From NCBI GenBank assembly GCA_013396755.1, contig VWZF01001847.1, positions 65,012-129,011 of the forward strand: DNA of 64,000 nt. The letters are read 5' to 3'. Positions within the stretch are counted from its first letter, which is position 1; each line of letters begins with the position of its first letter. Both the position numbers and the translations under genes were made by a program. The notes under the pieces are model-generated. The model had not been told where the DNA came from. It worked only from the letters and a program-made list of their open reading frames with translations, and did no database searches. The DNA is from Sclerurus mexicanus. Taxonomy: Eukaryota; Chordata; Aves; Passeriformes; Furnariidae. Below, in pieces: positions 12,101 through 27,100 of this stretch.

Positions 12101-15100
12101 AAGCGAAACAATCATAATAAGAACTACTACTTGTAGCTGGTTAATTTAAAGACCTTACCACTACTTCACTAATTTTTCTGCTTCATAAGAAAATCCCAAA
12201 ATTGTTAAAATTACATACTTGCATGTACCATCTAAACATTCTAACAGTAAATTGAATGACTTTTTTGGTTGGTTGGTTGGTTGGTTGGTTGGTTGGTTTA
12301 GGTTTTTTCCATGCTGTTTAATGTTAGTAAATACTAAGTATCTTTCAAACTAAATATTTCTATATTAATTAATGCAACAACTAAACAAAGGTATCTACTT
12401 GGTTCTGAAGTAAGCGTGAGTTTAAGATAAAATAAACACACCTGTGCATTTTGAGTATTTAGTAGACCTTATTTTACTCTTCTTTGCTTGTGTTTTGGTT
12501 TAAGAAGAACATAATACTTCTTTTTATTTTAAACCATTTGTTTTATAATTTATTTCTTCTTGCTGCCTGATTCCATCTTACATTAGTTGTTCCTGCCTGC
12601 TTATACCTTAGTTATAATTAGCCCCCTTTGGAAATGCCTGTGCCTGACAACTAATGACAGAAATCCTAAACTAAAGCACAGATGGCTGAAGTTAGATGAG
12701 ATAAAACTTTGTCTGAATCATAGCTGTTTCTTAGAAATATATATTTTCATAATCCTTCTCATTTAATAAGTATATGGAAGATTATGGCAGAAAAAAAATT
12801 TTAATCAAATGTGAGTGGCATGGTACTTCTTGTTCCTTTGATTTCAGAGACGCAAGTTTAATTAAAGTGCATATTCTGAACAATTAGACAATTATTTAAT
12901 CACTTTATGGATATCTTATTGCACTGGTGTGCTATCACCAATGGTAATAGCAACTCACCCTGATCAACACCAGCTCTAAACATGTGGTTGGCTAAGCAAT
13001 ATATGCATTTGAAAATACTATGAACAAATCTACTGAAAAAGCTATGAATTTATACTGAATTTATAGGGTGAAATTCCTCTGGTAGGTTCTAGTATGCTGT
13101 TTTTCCCTTTTTTTGTTTCCTATTTTAATGCAACACTTCTATTCATATGTAGTTGATGTGTTTACCATTTTGCAGAACATGTTACATAGCATACAAGATT
13201 AGATTCATTTAAAGTGTAAACCTCACATACAAAATGCAGTACGTAGCCTGTGTGAATTTAAACTGCTGGCTGTTACCTATTATGTTTAGATCACAGCTGA
13301 AGTTTATGAAGGTACTGAGGAAGTAAAAAAATCAAAAGATGTTATTGATGAATATTTAATACTAAAAATCAAATACAAATACACAATAGGGCACAAATAC
13401 ACAATAACTGGTTTATGATTTCAATCTCTTTTTAATTTTCTGTTGTCAGAAAATTATGTTTAAGAAACATTATTGAGACACCTCAGGGTGATGAATTTTT
13501 AACTTTTTAAAAACGGAACCAGTTGAGAAACGTATTTTCTTAGAGATGCTTAATATCAACCTACCTCATACTTCACTATTGCAGATAAACTTCAATAATA
13601 TGAGGAACCACAAGTTTCTAAAGAACAAATAAGTTGCATGATTACATACCTTAAGAACATCTCCTTGGGCCAAGTGAAATGTTCTGGCAGAAATATTGAT
13701 TCCTTTCCCTGCTTGTACCTGAATGCTATAAATACATTCATGGTTGTTTTCATAGTTAAGAGGATAATTGGGGGACAATAAGATTCCTTCATTATTTGTC
13801 GTGGAGGCTCCACATTCAGCTGCAATTAAAAGAAAATGTTAAGACATACTTCAATAAAACACGTAGATACTTTTAGCAATGGTGATAATGGTGATGTTAA
13901 TGTAACCTAGTTCAAAATTATTGACATTTGTTAATATCTAAAATCTAGTTCTAAGTATATGATCATGACAGTGATTGGAGGCTGCAAGAATTTTTCTAAA
14001 TTTCAACACTTTAATAAAAATATGCTCAAAAACGAAGAGTTAAAATCATATTAGTGGCACATTTCATAAATACAATGTTTAAAAGGATCTTTCTTGAATT
14101 TTGTTATGGAGGAAATATAGTTGATTTAACTTCTCCAATATAGAAATTCATAAAGACTTGCAAATTAAATGAAAGTAAAAGAATTCTAGAGATTAATATG
14201 CATATTTATATATACATGCACATGCATAAATATACATACATGCAGATGTATACATTTTCACACAGATTAATGAAAAAAATACTTTGTTCTCTAATATTAA
14301 TTTATGAAAATAGCCAACATAGTCAATGGCACAATAGAAAAAGAATTATATCTACCAGATAAATACAGAAAAAAATAATTGCAATAATAAGAAAGAAAAA
14401 CATAAATACCTGAGAGGAAAAAAAAAAGTGAATTAAATAGGTTTAATAATTAAAAATAAAAAAGTATTCCCAAGTAATACTGTTATTAGTCCAACAACTA
14501 AACTATGTAATTCAAGATTTTAGCAATTAAAAAATCTCCTGAAATATAAAAACTTGTAGCAATGCCTCATTAGGCCTCAATAACTAACTTTCTTTTGCTG
14601 TCATATTTTGGACTATTTACGTCATTTTTAAGCCTTTTATTTTTCCACTGAGTTACCAGATATTTCAAATAAATACTGAGAAACTATTACAATTATTTCC
14701 TTTACTTTTTATTTAGTCTCGATATGTGTCCATTATAGTGCAAGGACAAGAGTATTTCCACACTTAGATTAATTTAAATTTAACTGTAACATTGAATTTT
14801 CTGCGTTTATGTTTATTTTCAGGATCACTTCAATATTCTTGCCATTTATTTTACCTAGCCTCATCAGAATACACCTCAGTTATTTTAACCAAGGAATTTC
14901 ATTGGTTCTTATTCTGGAATTATAAGTCCACAGAATAAGAAACTTTGTTGTGCAAAACTATATGGTACTTGCAATGGTTTGAAAAGACCTTTAAGCAATC
15001 TATGGTGTGTATTCTAAAAGCTTTTAGTTTTTATTAACATTTTTGTAATGACCACAGCAGACTTGTTTGAGTAACATTCAGGATATTGAAATATATATAT

Positions 15101-18100
15101 TTTTTATGTGAAATCTGTACATCAGATGACAAAAAAACCCTCAAAAAACCAAAAATCAACAACAACAGCAACAAAAAACACCCAAAACCAACAATAAAAA
15201 GAAAATGTCCCCCTTCAAAAAAAAAAAAAACAGTAAAAAAAAAGAAAACAAAAAAACAAAACTTGAATAACTACTCTTTCTGGATGCAGCTAAAGCAAAC
15301 ATTGTGCAGAAAGCCAAATCAAGCACAGATCAAAGCAGAACAAATGCCTGGTGAATATGTTTAATTCAGCAATTCAGAACAAGTACCCAAATGATTCATG
15401 TGTCATTACTTTCTCTTAGAACAGTTGGATACATATAATCTAGGCAGAAGTGGAAAACCTAGTCCATGTGATCACATCTATCCTTTTATTTCATTCTCAA
15501 ATAAATGGGTATTTGCTACACTGAAGATGCATAGGTCACTTTGAATTATAACATAAAGGAGTAAGATGATTGTAATTTCAAGTTTGTGAGATATCCTTTC
15601 CAATTCCAGAGAGATATAAAAGCCAAAAGGCACAAGGTAATTATGGTATTAAGTCGATCCAACAGCTCTGGGTTATGTCAGAACTATAACTCAAAGCAAT
15701 TTTTTAAAATCTGAGTGCAGTAGTGAGCTGTTAGGACATTTTTAACTAATATTTCAGAACCATGCTAAGTTTTCTGTTGAAAATAAGGAATTTTTTTATG
15801 TCACACTATTTGTCAATCTGATTTGAATTTTCTGAATTCAGAGAGAATTATATTTCAAATTGTAGATGCCCCATCCCTGGAAGTGTTTGAGGTCAGGCCA
15901 GATGAGGCTTTGAGCAAACTGATCTAGTAAAAAATATTCCTGTCCATGGCAGAGGGGTGCACTACATGATATTCAAAGGTCCCTTCCAACCCAAACCATT
16001 CTGTGATTCTTTGTATGATTGTAAGCCTTCGGTTAGCAGACAAGAAAGCTCATTTAGTAAGAGTAGGCTTGAAGCCCCCAGTATAAGCTGTATCACCACC
16101 GTTCCATGGAAGCACACACTGCAGGCTGCAACAGTGGCTCCTTTGTGCACCTCTCAGAGGAATTCTGACAAAACCAACAGTTAGTTCCTGGCTTTTCTTC
16201 TTGTCTCCTGTCAAAGTGAATTATGACTTATAAAACCACAACAAAACAACTAACCACAAAGCATCACACACACACACAAAACCCAGGAGTATATTTCTGA
16301 ATAAGTGCTGAATCAAACTGGGAAGATACACAATTAATTAGAAGACTTCCCAAACTATACCAGCGATAGTTCTATCTGCCAATCTTCCCCTCTATCTGTA
16401 AACATGAGCAGGCAGCTATGCTGTTTAAAATTGCACAGAACTTCATGTACCCTATGATTTCTTTCTATCCCTTGATGTTAATACTAGAGCATAAATAAAA
16501 AAAACCACCGTAATAATTCTATTTACAATAAGTGCTGAGTAAAAAAAAAGTGTTAAGAAAAAATAATGTTAGCTGATTTCTTAATATAAATCCATATATT
16601 AAACATACATAATTTGTTTGAAGTGTTTGGAAAATAATTTTAACAGGCATTACAGTGAGTGGCAGATAAGAAGAGAGGCAAACCAGTAAAAAATTAAGGG
16701 AAAATGTGTTAAGAGGGATACACAGAAGAGAGGAAAGAAGTGACAAAACATTCTTTCAGAAGTAAAGGAAAAATTGCAGAGGAGCAGAAAGTCTGTAAAA
16801 ATAATTTAACACATACTTAGGGCTGTTATCAAAAATTACAAATATTTAATTACTCCCTTAATATTTCATTTTAGTAACATTCCCTGTTCAACAGAGACAA
16901 AAATTATTATTTTTAATAAAAAAATTCTGTGTTTTTTAAAAAATCCACTTGTTTCAGCTGAAACTTAGACGTCCTTAGATGTATACACTTTTCTTGTAGG
17001 AAAAAAAAGTACGGAAAGGTATTTTGCATCCAGCTATGTTTTCCCAAAGACTTTAATTCAGCCTCACATAAAATATAAGGATGTAACAATAAGATTGAAG
17101 TAAATCACTGTTTCCAGACTTTGGAAGAAATACAGAATCATTTTAGCATTAGAAAGGAAAACAATCTAAAAGAAAAACAATGAAAGGTAAAAACTTTTAT
17201 GGTGAGATATTTATAATAAAAGACTGTTATGTTTTTGGCTATGAATGTGTGTTTACTGCACATTTCCATAATAAAAGAGATGAGTAATAAACTGCTGTTT
17301 ATTAGTGTATTTAAATTCTGTAATCATGCAAAATGGCATTGTTAATGTAACCAAGGAATGAAATGCATCTGTTTGGTAACTTAACCATTTGAATACAATT
17401 CTTTAATGAATTGAATAGCTTTAAAAAATATTAGGAGAATATTACAATGCTCACCATAAATAATTACAAAGTAAAAAATAAAAAAAAAAACAAGCAAAAC
17501 CCACCAACAACATGATGTGCGACTGTAGACTGAAATTCAGCCAGAGTGAAACCATTTACTTCAATACAGTCCCTTGGAATCAAAAGATAAGAGCTACATC
17601 TAGCAGTTCTGTATTTTGAAAAGCTGTTATTGGTTAGGAGGCTCCATGTATTGCTACAACTTGGCTGGACAAATAAGTGGAAGCATTCTAAAAAGGATTT
17701 TATCTTTAACAAACTTTGTATTAGACTGTAAATCAACAGTTACTTCAGAAACTGCATCTAAATTCAGTGCTCAACAGTCTCTTATAAAGCTGTTAGCCTT
17801 TAGAATTTCTAACTCTTCAACTGATTGCTGGCATAAACTGGAAAATAGACTCTTGTCAAAACAAGACAGCAAAACAGAGGATAACATGAAAATCCTGAAA
17901 GGATTAAGTTGTTACTGAAGATTTTTTTCTGTGAATAGCATGAGTAAGAAGGTCATCACAAGTTTTCCAGATGGTTTTGGTGTTCTGACAGGTTTAAGTA
18001 CAAGGAACCCTATGCTGATGAAGAAAATTAAAAGAACATTGTCTTCTTCAATCAGTAAGAACAGTGGGTTTACTTTTATATTCTTTCAAATTACAAGACT

Positions 18101-21100
18101 TCCTTTCACAGAGACAAAAATGAGTAACTACAATTTCTTATTATGTATCTGCAGTACATGCACCTACATCAAAGTTGATCTGAACATCAAAAGATTCACG
18201 TGGCTGTTTGTGTACTAAACTTACTTTCAATATACTTTTCAAATACTTTTTTAGCTGCTTTATGACTACATTACTTATGTCATAATAAAAGACAGTATTT
18301 CCAGATCTGTGAAGGTCCTGTCCTTAAGACTACACATAATTTTGCAACAAGATGATTGTTCCACATCCATGGCCAAATGGTCAATGGCTAAATAAAAATC
18401 CCCTTTCTTAGAAAGAATTACATACATTAATAATATTATTAATCACAACTAATAGTGCCAATTGACAAGAAATGGAGAGAAGTCCCAAATAGTTTAGACA
18501 ATATGCTTCTGCATATCCAAAAGAGGATAAAGAAATAGCATGACAAACATGCTTTAGCATTGGTAAATTGTATTAACAAAACTATATGCTATGTTAGGAG
18601 AATTTAAAGCATCAATGTGCATGATTTTCCTTTAAACTTATTTAACATTCTTTTAAAAAAAACCAGCAACAGACAAAATTATTCCAAATCATGAAAACCG
18701 AAAAAAACCCCTCCACAGAATAACTTAAGATCCGCTCAAAGATGGTTAAAATTTCCACATGGTGAACAGGATTGTCAATTAAAAGCTGATGTAAAATATT
18801 AAATAAGAAATAGTAAGAAAGTGCTAATCACATTATGATGCTATTATACTAACATGTGGTGAGCCCTCAAGGACTGTATTTTGCTTTTTCCAGGATATCG
18901 TATCCCTGAAGAAAATAACAGACATATAACCTATTCAGATATGATAGGAGAAATATTTAAAGGAATAAATTTACTTCTTAAAAATAGAAGAAAGATAAGG
19001 ATTAGTTTGTTCTGAGATGAATCAATGACATTTATAAGTGGATATCACAGCCCTTAAACTCAGAATTTATGCTGACAAAATACTCCACATATTAAAAAAA
19101 AAAAGTCAAAGCTGGCAAAAAGGACATCTTTCCAAACAAAATACAATAAAAGCAACCTTTGCCTTATTTTTTTTGTATTCACAGAAATGGATATTGTTAT
19201 GCAGCAAGACTCTAATAACATATGGAATAAGATATGCAGAGGGTAGCTAATGTCTCTACCTCTAATTAAGGATCTTGCTATTGATGTATCTGAGGTAGAA
19301 ACATCACTTCATTGGTCACATAATTATACTTCAGTCAACACTGAATTTTTTTTCTCTCATACAATAGAACCTTTCAGACATTTCTGGTTTTTATTCCCCA
19401 TGTATTCCTGGAAAAGTACCTTGACTCAAGTTTGGAAAAAAAGCTACATCAGTGAACACCTTGGCAAAAATCTTTACCAGCAAAAATTCACATTAAATAC
19501 TACCTGAAAAGTTAAATACTACCTGCCACATGACAGAAATGAATGAATTTGCCTGCAGATTTTTTAATGTTTGTTTGTCTGCTTTCTATAATTGCAAGGG
19601 GCATAGTTCCTTGGAAAGCTGTAAGTTCAGAACATCAGAGGCTCTTTAGAACCTACTGAGAAAAATCGACAGAAAATTTCGTAAGAAGAAATGCAAGTAG
19701 CATATGAGCAAAATTAAAAAAAAAAAAAAAGTTTTAAATTCAGTGTCTTCCACTTAAGGTTTCGCAGACTGGAAAGAAATTGTACAGCTCAAACAAAGAC
19801 AAAGGAAAAGGCTTGACACAGGTGGGCAGCTATGAAGATACTATATTATTTCCTTTACATAGACATAGAAACAATATATAATAAAGGGTAATACAATTTG
19901 GCTGTTGGTCAGCCTTGTAAGAAAAAGGAATGAAAAAGGAATATGGAACAGGGCTGGGGAGACAAAAAAAAAAAAAAAAAGACACAAGAATTCCTGGCAT
20001 AATAGAGACCACTTTCTACATTTTACAAAAAGAAAAAAAGAAAGAGAGGTAATTTCAAGAAAGTAGTGCATGTACTGAATATGAACACTGCCTTGCTTAC
20101 TATTTGAATGTAGCATGAAAATAAATCAAGAAACTATGGAATGACAGTATTCTAATAGATCTTTAATCATCTTTATTCCATTATTGTTTATAAAAAAAGT
20201 TTATCTATTTCATTATTTTTTTTCCTTTAAAGCAACAATAATTTCTCTTGGGTTTTTTCTTGTCTGTAGCACAATTACAGGAAAATTCAAACTGGTTTCT
20301 TGCAACCTAACATTGAAACCTTGCATTGAAAATTAAAAAGAGAACTAGGCAAAGACATCTGAACTGAATACATCAGAACCATTTCAGAGGCACTAAAATT
20401 TTATGAAAACAGCTCCATATTCACAAACTTAAGATGAGACGTCTGCTCTGTGTTAAAAGCTGGAGATAAGCCCCTACCATACGGATGAAAATGTTCATTC
20501 CTTAGAACCACCCAGAGCTTAGATTTTGCTTCTAGAAACGGTCAAAAGTGAACAACCGTTCATACACAACAAAAGTATTTTTTTAAGACTCTATTACTTA
20601 GAGTCGAAAAGAGAATTTTTTTCACTGACCATGGAGTTCAAAGCAAGCAATTTAAAGATTAGGGTCTCTTTTCTTTACTCTTTAGATATATTCATTTATT
20701 AACAGTTTGTACTGTTGGCTGTGATGGAGTTAATTCACAGTGACTCATATAGTGTGTGCTTCAGTTTTTGAACCAAAATAGTGTGTATAACACACCAATG
20801 TTTCAGATACAACCAAAAAGTGCTTGTTCAGTGAGTGACTACAGACATCTACCCCAAAATGTGCTGAATGGTGAACAGAAATTTGAAAAATCTTTATGCT
20901 TTTTTAGAAAAAAACCTTTTTATAAAAATTGTTTCAGCACAACATCAAGCTCTATTGAATATAGATAATGCCATTATTTGAGCAATTCAGCTTTAAAAAT
21001 TCAGTAAAAAATTTTTTTGTTTGCTATTTGAACATTACTTTTCCATTTAATAATTCCTAATTTCAAAATTTCATTTTTAAGTCAAATTATTTTGAAGATT

Positions 21101-24100
21101 ATCTTCATAAATTGAATAATTATAACATCAAAAAACCCCAATTATTTATTCAGCTTTCAAATAAGAAAAGGAAAGACAGCTTCTAATTCACTGGCAAATC
21201 ATTTGGTTTAGGATTGATTATGATTGACTACTCTGTTTCAAGACTCAGGACATTGGCCTTTGTTGCATCCAGAAGCAGATGCTTGGCCTTCCACCAAACT
21301 TCTATTTCATCTGTCTTTTTTCCATTTTATTCTTGTATTGACAAGCTGAACACAAATACCATGAGCAATGGTTGGTTCCCAATTGATGTTGTGTATATGT
21401 GAAAGTGTAAATGATATCAGAAGCATTCAACTCATTAATCATTTTGACAGAAAATGCCAAACAAGAGGCACAGTAGCAATCCATAAAGTTTAAACCCAAT
21501 ATAAGTGGTCAACAGGAATTTCTACTCTCCACTTGTTGGAATTTCATTATTACAGCATATAAATTAAGCACAAAATTAACAACGGCTTGATATTTATTGG
21601 GAGGAAATTGTTGATTAAGTCATTCTACTGGAGACTATCTTTCATTTTCAAAGGTAAGGAGAAAACACATTGACTAAAAAATAATTTATTCCTTGTGTTT
21701 TTCTTCCCCTACCAAACAGACAAACATAAACATTATTTTCTATGTCATGACAACTAAATAGCAATTTTATTTTCATTTATGCTGCTGTGCAAGTTCCTTT
21801 TCACTGATAATTTACCATTTTGTTTTCAGTCTACTAAAACTTCTAGAAATCTATTACTGAAATTTAACCTGTCTTTACAACTGTGCATGCATTCTTTATT
21901 ATTCTTATGGTTAAAAATGTATCAATCTCAGCACAAAAATAACTTTTATTCAGCCATTGCTCTGACTCAGCTTCTTAACCATCATTTCTTTAGGTGAGCA
22001 ACATAAATGTTGTTTATGCATATGCTAAATTTGTAATTTTTCTTATACCAAGGTAAGTGTAGGAATAGTTTGGGCATAAAAATTATGATACGGTAACTAA
22101 CAATAAATAAGAGGAAACACATAATCAATCCATAGTTATTATGCAATCAGCATCTGAAATACATTCATGTTTTACTATCAAACAATTTAGTATGAAAAAG
22201 TAAAATATTTCAAATGCACAGTGATACAGATGTTTTCTTGTGTAAACTCTTCCATCTAGCACTCTTCAATAAATTTCAAAAATATATACTCTTGAATAAA
22301 CTAAAAATAATAGAGACACTTAAGTAACTATCCTACTTTTTAGAGATCTTGTTTTAAAACAAATATAATTTAAAGCAAATAAATGTGGAAGAATTCAGGT
22401 CAAATAACACTCTTTAGCCATTAAAAGCTAAGATTCTAGTCAAAGCTGCATACATAGACTACCTGTACAGTGAGTGGAGAGAGCTAGGAACCAACAGAAA
22501 CTGTTTTCTCTCAGTTATCTTACCTATAATTTTAAAATCGGAACAACTGTTTTAAGGATATTCTGAGGATATGGTTCCTGTATAGGAAGCCCGGGTTGAC
22601 TGTACTCTTATACATGGATAAAGTTTTATTAAATAAACCTGGTCTAAGTGCTCTAACTTCATTTACACAGTTTTGTAATCCAGGTATCACCTGGAAGCTT
22701 GCATTGGCAAAAAAAAAAAAAGAAAAAAATCAATTATTAGGCAAGTGAACTGGTAAATGCTGATTTAAATTTATACCCAGGTTTCCTAAGCTATTAATCA
22801 AAATAAGAAGACAAAGCATTGCCCTCGATTTGAACTTCTTTCAGGTATAGACTGTGAAGTCCATTGATAGTTATAATAGTAAATATATAAGAAAAGGTTA
22901 AAAAAATTGACTAAGGAGATATGGAGAATATGAGAGTAAATTAAAAAGTAAGAGGTGTATTACCATGCTTTTCCATGCTGTAAATCTGCAAGTCCATGGA
23001 CAATGACTACACATACAAGCAAATGAAAGCAGCTGACCACGTACCCACACACCTTGGAAGAGGTGCACTCCATACTCGTCGTCCACCACCAAGACAAATA
23101 ACCTCTGAAGCTCCTTCCAAACGATATCCAGATGAACAGGAGAATGTCAGAATATCTCCCACTCCAAAATTCAATCCTATTCTGTTACCAAATTGTGGGA
23201 TCCCAGGATCTTCACAAGGTTCAAGATTATACTCTGAAAACAAGACAGCAAATCAGCCTGTACAAATGAGAACAAGATGTTTTCTACCAGTCATATTTTA
23301 TAATCTTGCAGTCTAGTAAATTCTGTAAATTTCCACCTATCTGTCAATACAGACTTCAGACTTTAAAATGAATGTTTGAAACAAATGTTTTAAAACAAAC
23401 ATTTGTCTTACATCAAAAAGTAAGACAAATGAATATATTCACAATGTTTTAAAGATACATAACACAACATGATTTATCACCCTTGTAAGAGTCATAAATA
23501 TCTCAGGTACATAAAACAAATTAAAATAATGTCACAGCAAAAACCTTGAATAATAGACACTGGCTTATCTGGAATTTCACTAACTGAAATTAGAAAAGTT
23601 CTGTTTCTTTCCGTAATTTGATAATGTGTCTTACAGTTTACTGCCATCTTATTTACCCTGTAGCAGAAATGTGTTCTCTGCCTCTACAGAGGCATAAAGT
23701 TTTGCTTATTTTGAAATTATTGTGCTTAGGAAACAAGTTGTTTTTATTCAGTATGTGTAGTCATCAAAATCACTTCAATTTTTAATTGTATTTTTTTTTG
23801 TTTGTTTTCCTTTATATAAAATACAGGGAAAAAAACCAAACCAAACCAATCCAAAACTGAAACTTTTCCAGGAGCCAGGTATTACAGGTATTTTCTTACC
23901 AGAGAAAGAAATATTAAATCCTTCATATGATATTGAAAAATCTGAAATAAAGCGCAACTGAGCCCTGAAATTTCCATAGAGACCAGCATTGATTGGTGAA
24001 GGAAGCTCTGAGCCAGTCAGACGTGCTAATGGCTGTGTGAAACTTCCATTCTCTGTTATTAGTAAGTAGTCATGGTGATCCTCCAGGTGAAAGGTGTAGA

Positions 24101-27100
24101 AGGTGAACTGCACTCCTATTAAAAAAGAGAATTAGGTTTGCATATCACCCTACTAACATCAGTGTCATTAAGCCAAGGTTAAAATTCATACATTTAGTTA
24201 TTATATCATTCAGAAAATGAAGATAAGTTTTCTAAAAATTAGCAACTCTCCTGATTTTAGACTTAAAACACCTTTGCAAAAGGTCTTTTTGTTTTGACAC
24301 CACCTTTCACTTTTGCCCTTAGCTGCAAAGTATGGATGTTTGATTTCTAGAATTCAAAGATGTGCTTGAATTTTTGTGTAAAATCCAATGATGTACTACA
24401 TATGTTCAAAACTACAAACTGTTTATGGTGGAATGGGAAAGGTAAACCTTCTTTCTTACAGTCACCAGTATCCTTACACAGCAGCAGTGAAAGTTTATAA
24501 AATATGTGACATTATATTTTAATGGCACAGCTGCACTTCCACCCAAAAAAGAGAAGGTCTTTTAATAAGATGTGGTATATGTCAACAGTGTGATTTTTTG
24601 CCAGGCATCAGATATAATTCACACATCTAGAAGATACAGCCTGGAATACAATTGCAATAAATATACTTAAAGATCAAGACACACAAATCAGTTCTGCATT
24701 TCTGAGAAGTAGACCATGAATGCACAGAAAAGCCAACAAAAAGAAACCAGAGAATCCATTAACTAGCTGAAGTGATTGCTGAAACCTCTAGTGTCATACC
24801 ATTTTCAGTTTTGTCTTGTCAGTTATAAACCAATGATTCAGGCTCTATCAAAATATATCTGATGACATAATACTTAGGAAGATCCATTCATGTGATTGCA
24901 GATTAACATGGTGGATGAAGATCTTTGGGTACTCTCACAGACAACAGATTTTTGATAATTCAATCAATAAACAAACAAATACTTCCCCTTCCTACAGCCT
25001 CAATACTGCACCCATCAAGCCCATCATCACCACTCCTCCTCTCACCACCAGCCCCTTTCTTCCCAAACAGGATAATAAAATCCAAATTACATATAGGGTG
25101 CTTGACTCAGCTGTCTAAACACAGGAAACTCATGCGGCTTTACATGTTGTAGGTTATCTTTTCTAGACTTCATGTGAAGATTTAGAAGCTCTCAGTACAA
25201 TTGTCTTGTAGTGGGGTTTTTTTTACAATATTCCTGATGTTGTCTTAATGGCATTAAATATTTATGTTAGTACAACTCAAACACACCCAAGAAATAGAGC
25301 TTGTAAGGGTATCTGGCATGCAAGGATACTTGGTTTATGAACCTTGGTTTATGAAGGACCTTTTGGTACAGGAAGCAAAGACAAGAAATGAGGGAAGTAA
25401 TGAATGGTATGCACACATGCACAAGCTTTAATGAACAGGATTTAGTGAGGATACTAACAAAGACCAGAACTCTTAAGTTTCTGACTGATGAGAAATTAAA
25501 TATATCACTGTAATCATAAAGCAGTTCAATCAGAATTTAGTAACAGATTATAATGGGGGAAAGCATATTGTCTTGGGTCTCTTAAAAATTAGGATACTAT
25601 AGAGTATTTGAGGGAATATGTGAGATTATGTAAAACTGAAGATGATTTTTTTTTAAATGGTAGTTATAGACTACAAAACTTTTTGTGGTATTTTAAGGGC
25701 CAAATGAAGATAAGGGTGGGGATCATGCTAGGTAAGAGAGTAAAAAAGAGTGGGAAAAGAGAGAGGGTTATGCCTCTCTCCCTAATCCCTGTGCCTAACC
25801 ACTGTAGCCTGTCCTGTTTTAATTTAAAATTCTGTTCCTGACCAGTGTGCAAGCATGTCTTTTGTCCAGAGTGTGAGCACATATGTGACCACTAGTGAAT
25901 ATTAATATGGATTGCCTGGTGAGCACAATGAGATCAGAGGCCAACTGGAAAAAGGACCATTGGTCACAGGGCGGGCAGCACCTGATAGGAGTGGGATCTG
26001 GGGTCCAGCTTCTGGGTCAGGATATGGAAAGTTGTAGAAGCACATGCATATACGTGTGTGACTGTGCCACTTCTAGCAAACTCCTTTTCCCATCAACCCA
26101 AATAGAGAAACAGGATTTGGCTGCCTGTGGTCATGTCTGTTTCAGTGCTGTTGGTATTTCTGTGTGTGCTAATAAGACACTGCCTCTGTCCATGTTAGTC
26201 TGTGTGACCAGCCATATACATTCATAATACATATTGGCATGCTTAGGCTTGCCATACAGCAAGGACATGTAGCTGGACATACAAACAGGAGCAATGAGAG
26301 AAATCCCTTGGATCTTGGAGACCTCTATCTATTTATGGACATCCTTTAAAGAGAATGGAGAACTATTCAGCTTTTTTGAGTAGATACCTCCTTCTCTTCT
26401 AATAACTCAACACACATCACATACTCCTCTAGACCCCAAAAAACGCATCCTTACTTAGTAGCACTGATATAGAAACTACTGGATGAGATTGTATTTATGC
26501 CTAGGAAAAAAAATAATCAAAACAATTTATTTTGTATTTTAAAAATCCTTAATATATTAATTTCATGAGAAAAGCCATTCATCTGCTTTGATTGTTCTTT
26601 TTATTCTCTCAAATTTTGTGACAAAAAAATTGTCAAAAATCAGACAGAATTTTGGAGTTGAGATTAGGCTGCATATCTTTTGAGGTAATGTATATAAATT
26701 TAACTTTGGAATTTGTAAGCTAAATTATAAATTCCATGATCTTAATGATCTTAGAGGTCTTTTCCACCCTAGATAATCTATGACTCTGTAAGTTTTGTAT
26801 TATCGTTTATATAGGACACAGTGTTGATCTCACATGAAAAAAGGAGCTCTTTAAAAAATCCTTTGAAAGGTACAGAATGAGACTGAAATTCAGGTCATAT
26901 TTGCTGTGTTTACTCCAAATTAATGTTGTCTCTTCTATGCATGCAAGCATACTGCAACAACAAAATCAGATATGCCAAAGAAAATTTTATGGTAGTAACC
27001 CAAAATAATGAAATTCCTGTGAATCACAGCTGAGCTTCATTGAATATTTTTCAAACACCGAACTCAAGGGAATGTTTCAATCAATTTTCCAGATTGCCAT

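Larger units (their letters stand above)
5334..13649 (-). other. CSMD3: CSMD3 intron inside CUB 7 (8.3 kb)
   Basis: Phase-0 intron holding the probable solo LTR (9,188-9,987) and a (TTGG)n microsatellite (12,265-12,298). A C- and A-rich simple tract lies at 6,718-6,806. A 130-codon plus-strand open frame at 8,595-8,987 has no recognisable homology. Remaining sequence is AT-rich. Confidence 0.87.
13820..23044 (-). other. CSMD3: CSMD3 intron, sushi 6 to CUB 7 (9.2 kb)
   Basis: Longest intron of the window. It has one CR1 3' end (15,866-16,020), an A-rich tract (15,129-15,262) and a 13-bp duplication at 19,496-19,525. The rest is AT-rich and shows no gene that I recognise. Confidence 0.87.

Noticed and set aside
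15086..15364. Lysine/asparagine-rich open frame that looks like a basic protein
   Set aside because: It is the translation of an A-rich low-complexity tract; no homology or splice context.
22996..23316. 106-codon plus-strand open frame
   Set aside because: It is the shadow of the sushi 6 exon on the opposite strand.
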